Assembly (NCBI GenBank): GCA_041859095.1
Contig: JBHEKY010000029.1
Coordinates: 1-22,811 of the forward strand
Direction: 5' to 3'
Length of the DNA: 22,811 bases
Source: UBA1422 sp041859095
Lineage (GTDB): Bacteria > Bacillota > Clostridia > Peptostreptococcales > Anaerovoracaceae
Numbering within the stretch: position 1 is the stretch's first letter; each line of letters opens with the position of its first letter. The translations under genes were made by a program, and so were the position numbers. Positions 22,799 to 22,811 of this stretch are shown here, piece after piece. The notes under the pieces are model-generated. The model saw only the letters and a list, made by a program, of their open reading frames with translations, had not been told where the DNA came from and made no database searches.

Positions 22799-22811
22799 TA
22801 ACAAAATGAAT

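Overview
The window reads as a chromosomal segment of a low-GC, Gram-positive, anaerobic bacterium of the class Clostridia. The evidence is gene content. There is an IspH–ribosomal protein S1 fusion of the kind common in Clostridia, an oxygen-sensitive class III ribonucleotide reductase with its activase, and a sortase-type surface protein. There are also strong AGGAGG-type ribosome binding sites, lipobox lipoproteins and a ruvCAB-queA-tgt cluster. I cannot name a genus from the sequence alone.

Layout. Positions 1-370 hold a possible gene fragment at the left edge and a tiny zinc-ribbon protein on the minus strand. Positions 675-5384 form an accessory-looking surface module: a secreted zinc protease of the anthrax-lethal-factor/PPEP type (1136-1972) and a 925-residue cell-wall-anchored adhesin (2529-5306). 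Each gene has its own promoter and a long leader carrying two tandem c-di-GMP-I (GEMM) riboswitches, and each riboswitch is followed by an intrinsic terminator. In the adhesin leader the terminator 5' arm is the 3' strand of riboswitch helix P1, which is ON-switch wiring. In the protease leader the terminators are separate from P1 and can be opposed by alternative pairings, which suggests OFF-switch wiring. This matches the logic known for PPEP-1 and its adhesin substrates in Clostridioides difficile (adhesion at high c-di-GMP, release at low), but here both arms appear to use c-di-GMP-I elements in tandem. It is the most interesting part of the window.

Positions 5459-8850 carry rarA overlapping ispH-rpsA, ending at a bidirectional terminator shared with the convergent argR-recN operon (minus strand, 8932-11017). 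A divergent promoter region separates argR from the plus-strand ruvC-ruvA-ruvB-queA-tgt run. A 16-bp LexA-like palindrome lies over the ruvC promoter and another dyad lies inside the argR promoter. The same-strand run continues with an RNA uridine methyltransferase of the TrmA/RlmC/RlmD type, a hotdog acyl-CoA thioesterase and a small unrecognised lipoprotein.

Convergent to that lipoprotein gene is a 471-residue lipoprotein (17914-19329) that looks like a PepD-type M20 dipeptidase with its zinc-site motifs replaced: a probable pseudoenzyme on the cell surface. The window closes with nrdD-nrdG, preceded by a good promoter and an NrdR-like box, and with rpmB for ribosomal protein L28, whose promoter overlaps the end of nrdG. 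The housekeeping parts cover recombination and repair (RarA, RecN, RuvABC), queuosine tRNA modification (QueA, Tgt), isoprenoid synthesis and translation (IspH-S1, L28) and anaerobic dNTP supply.
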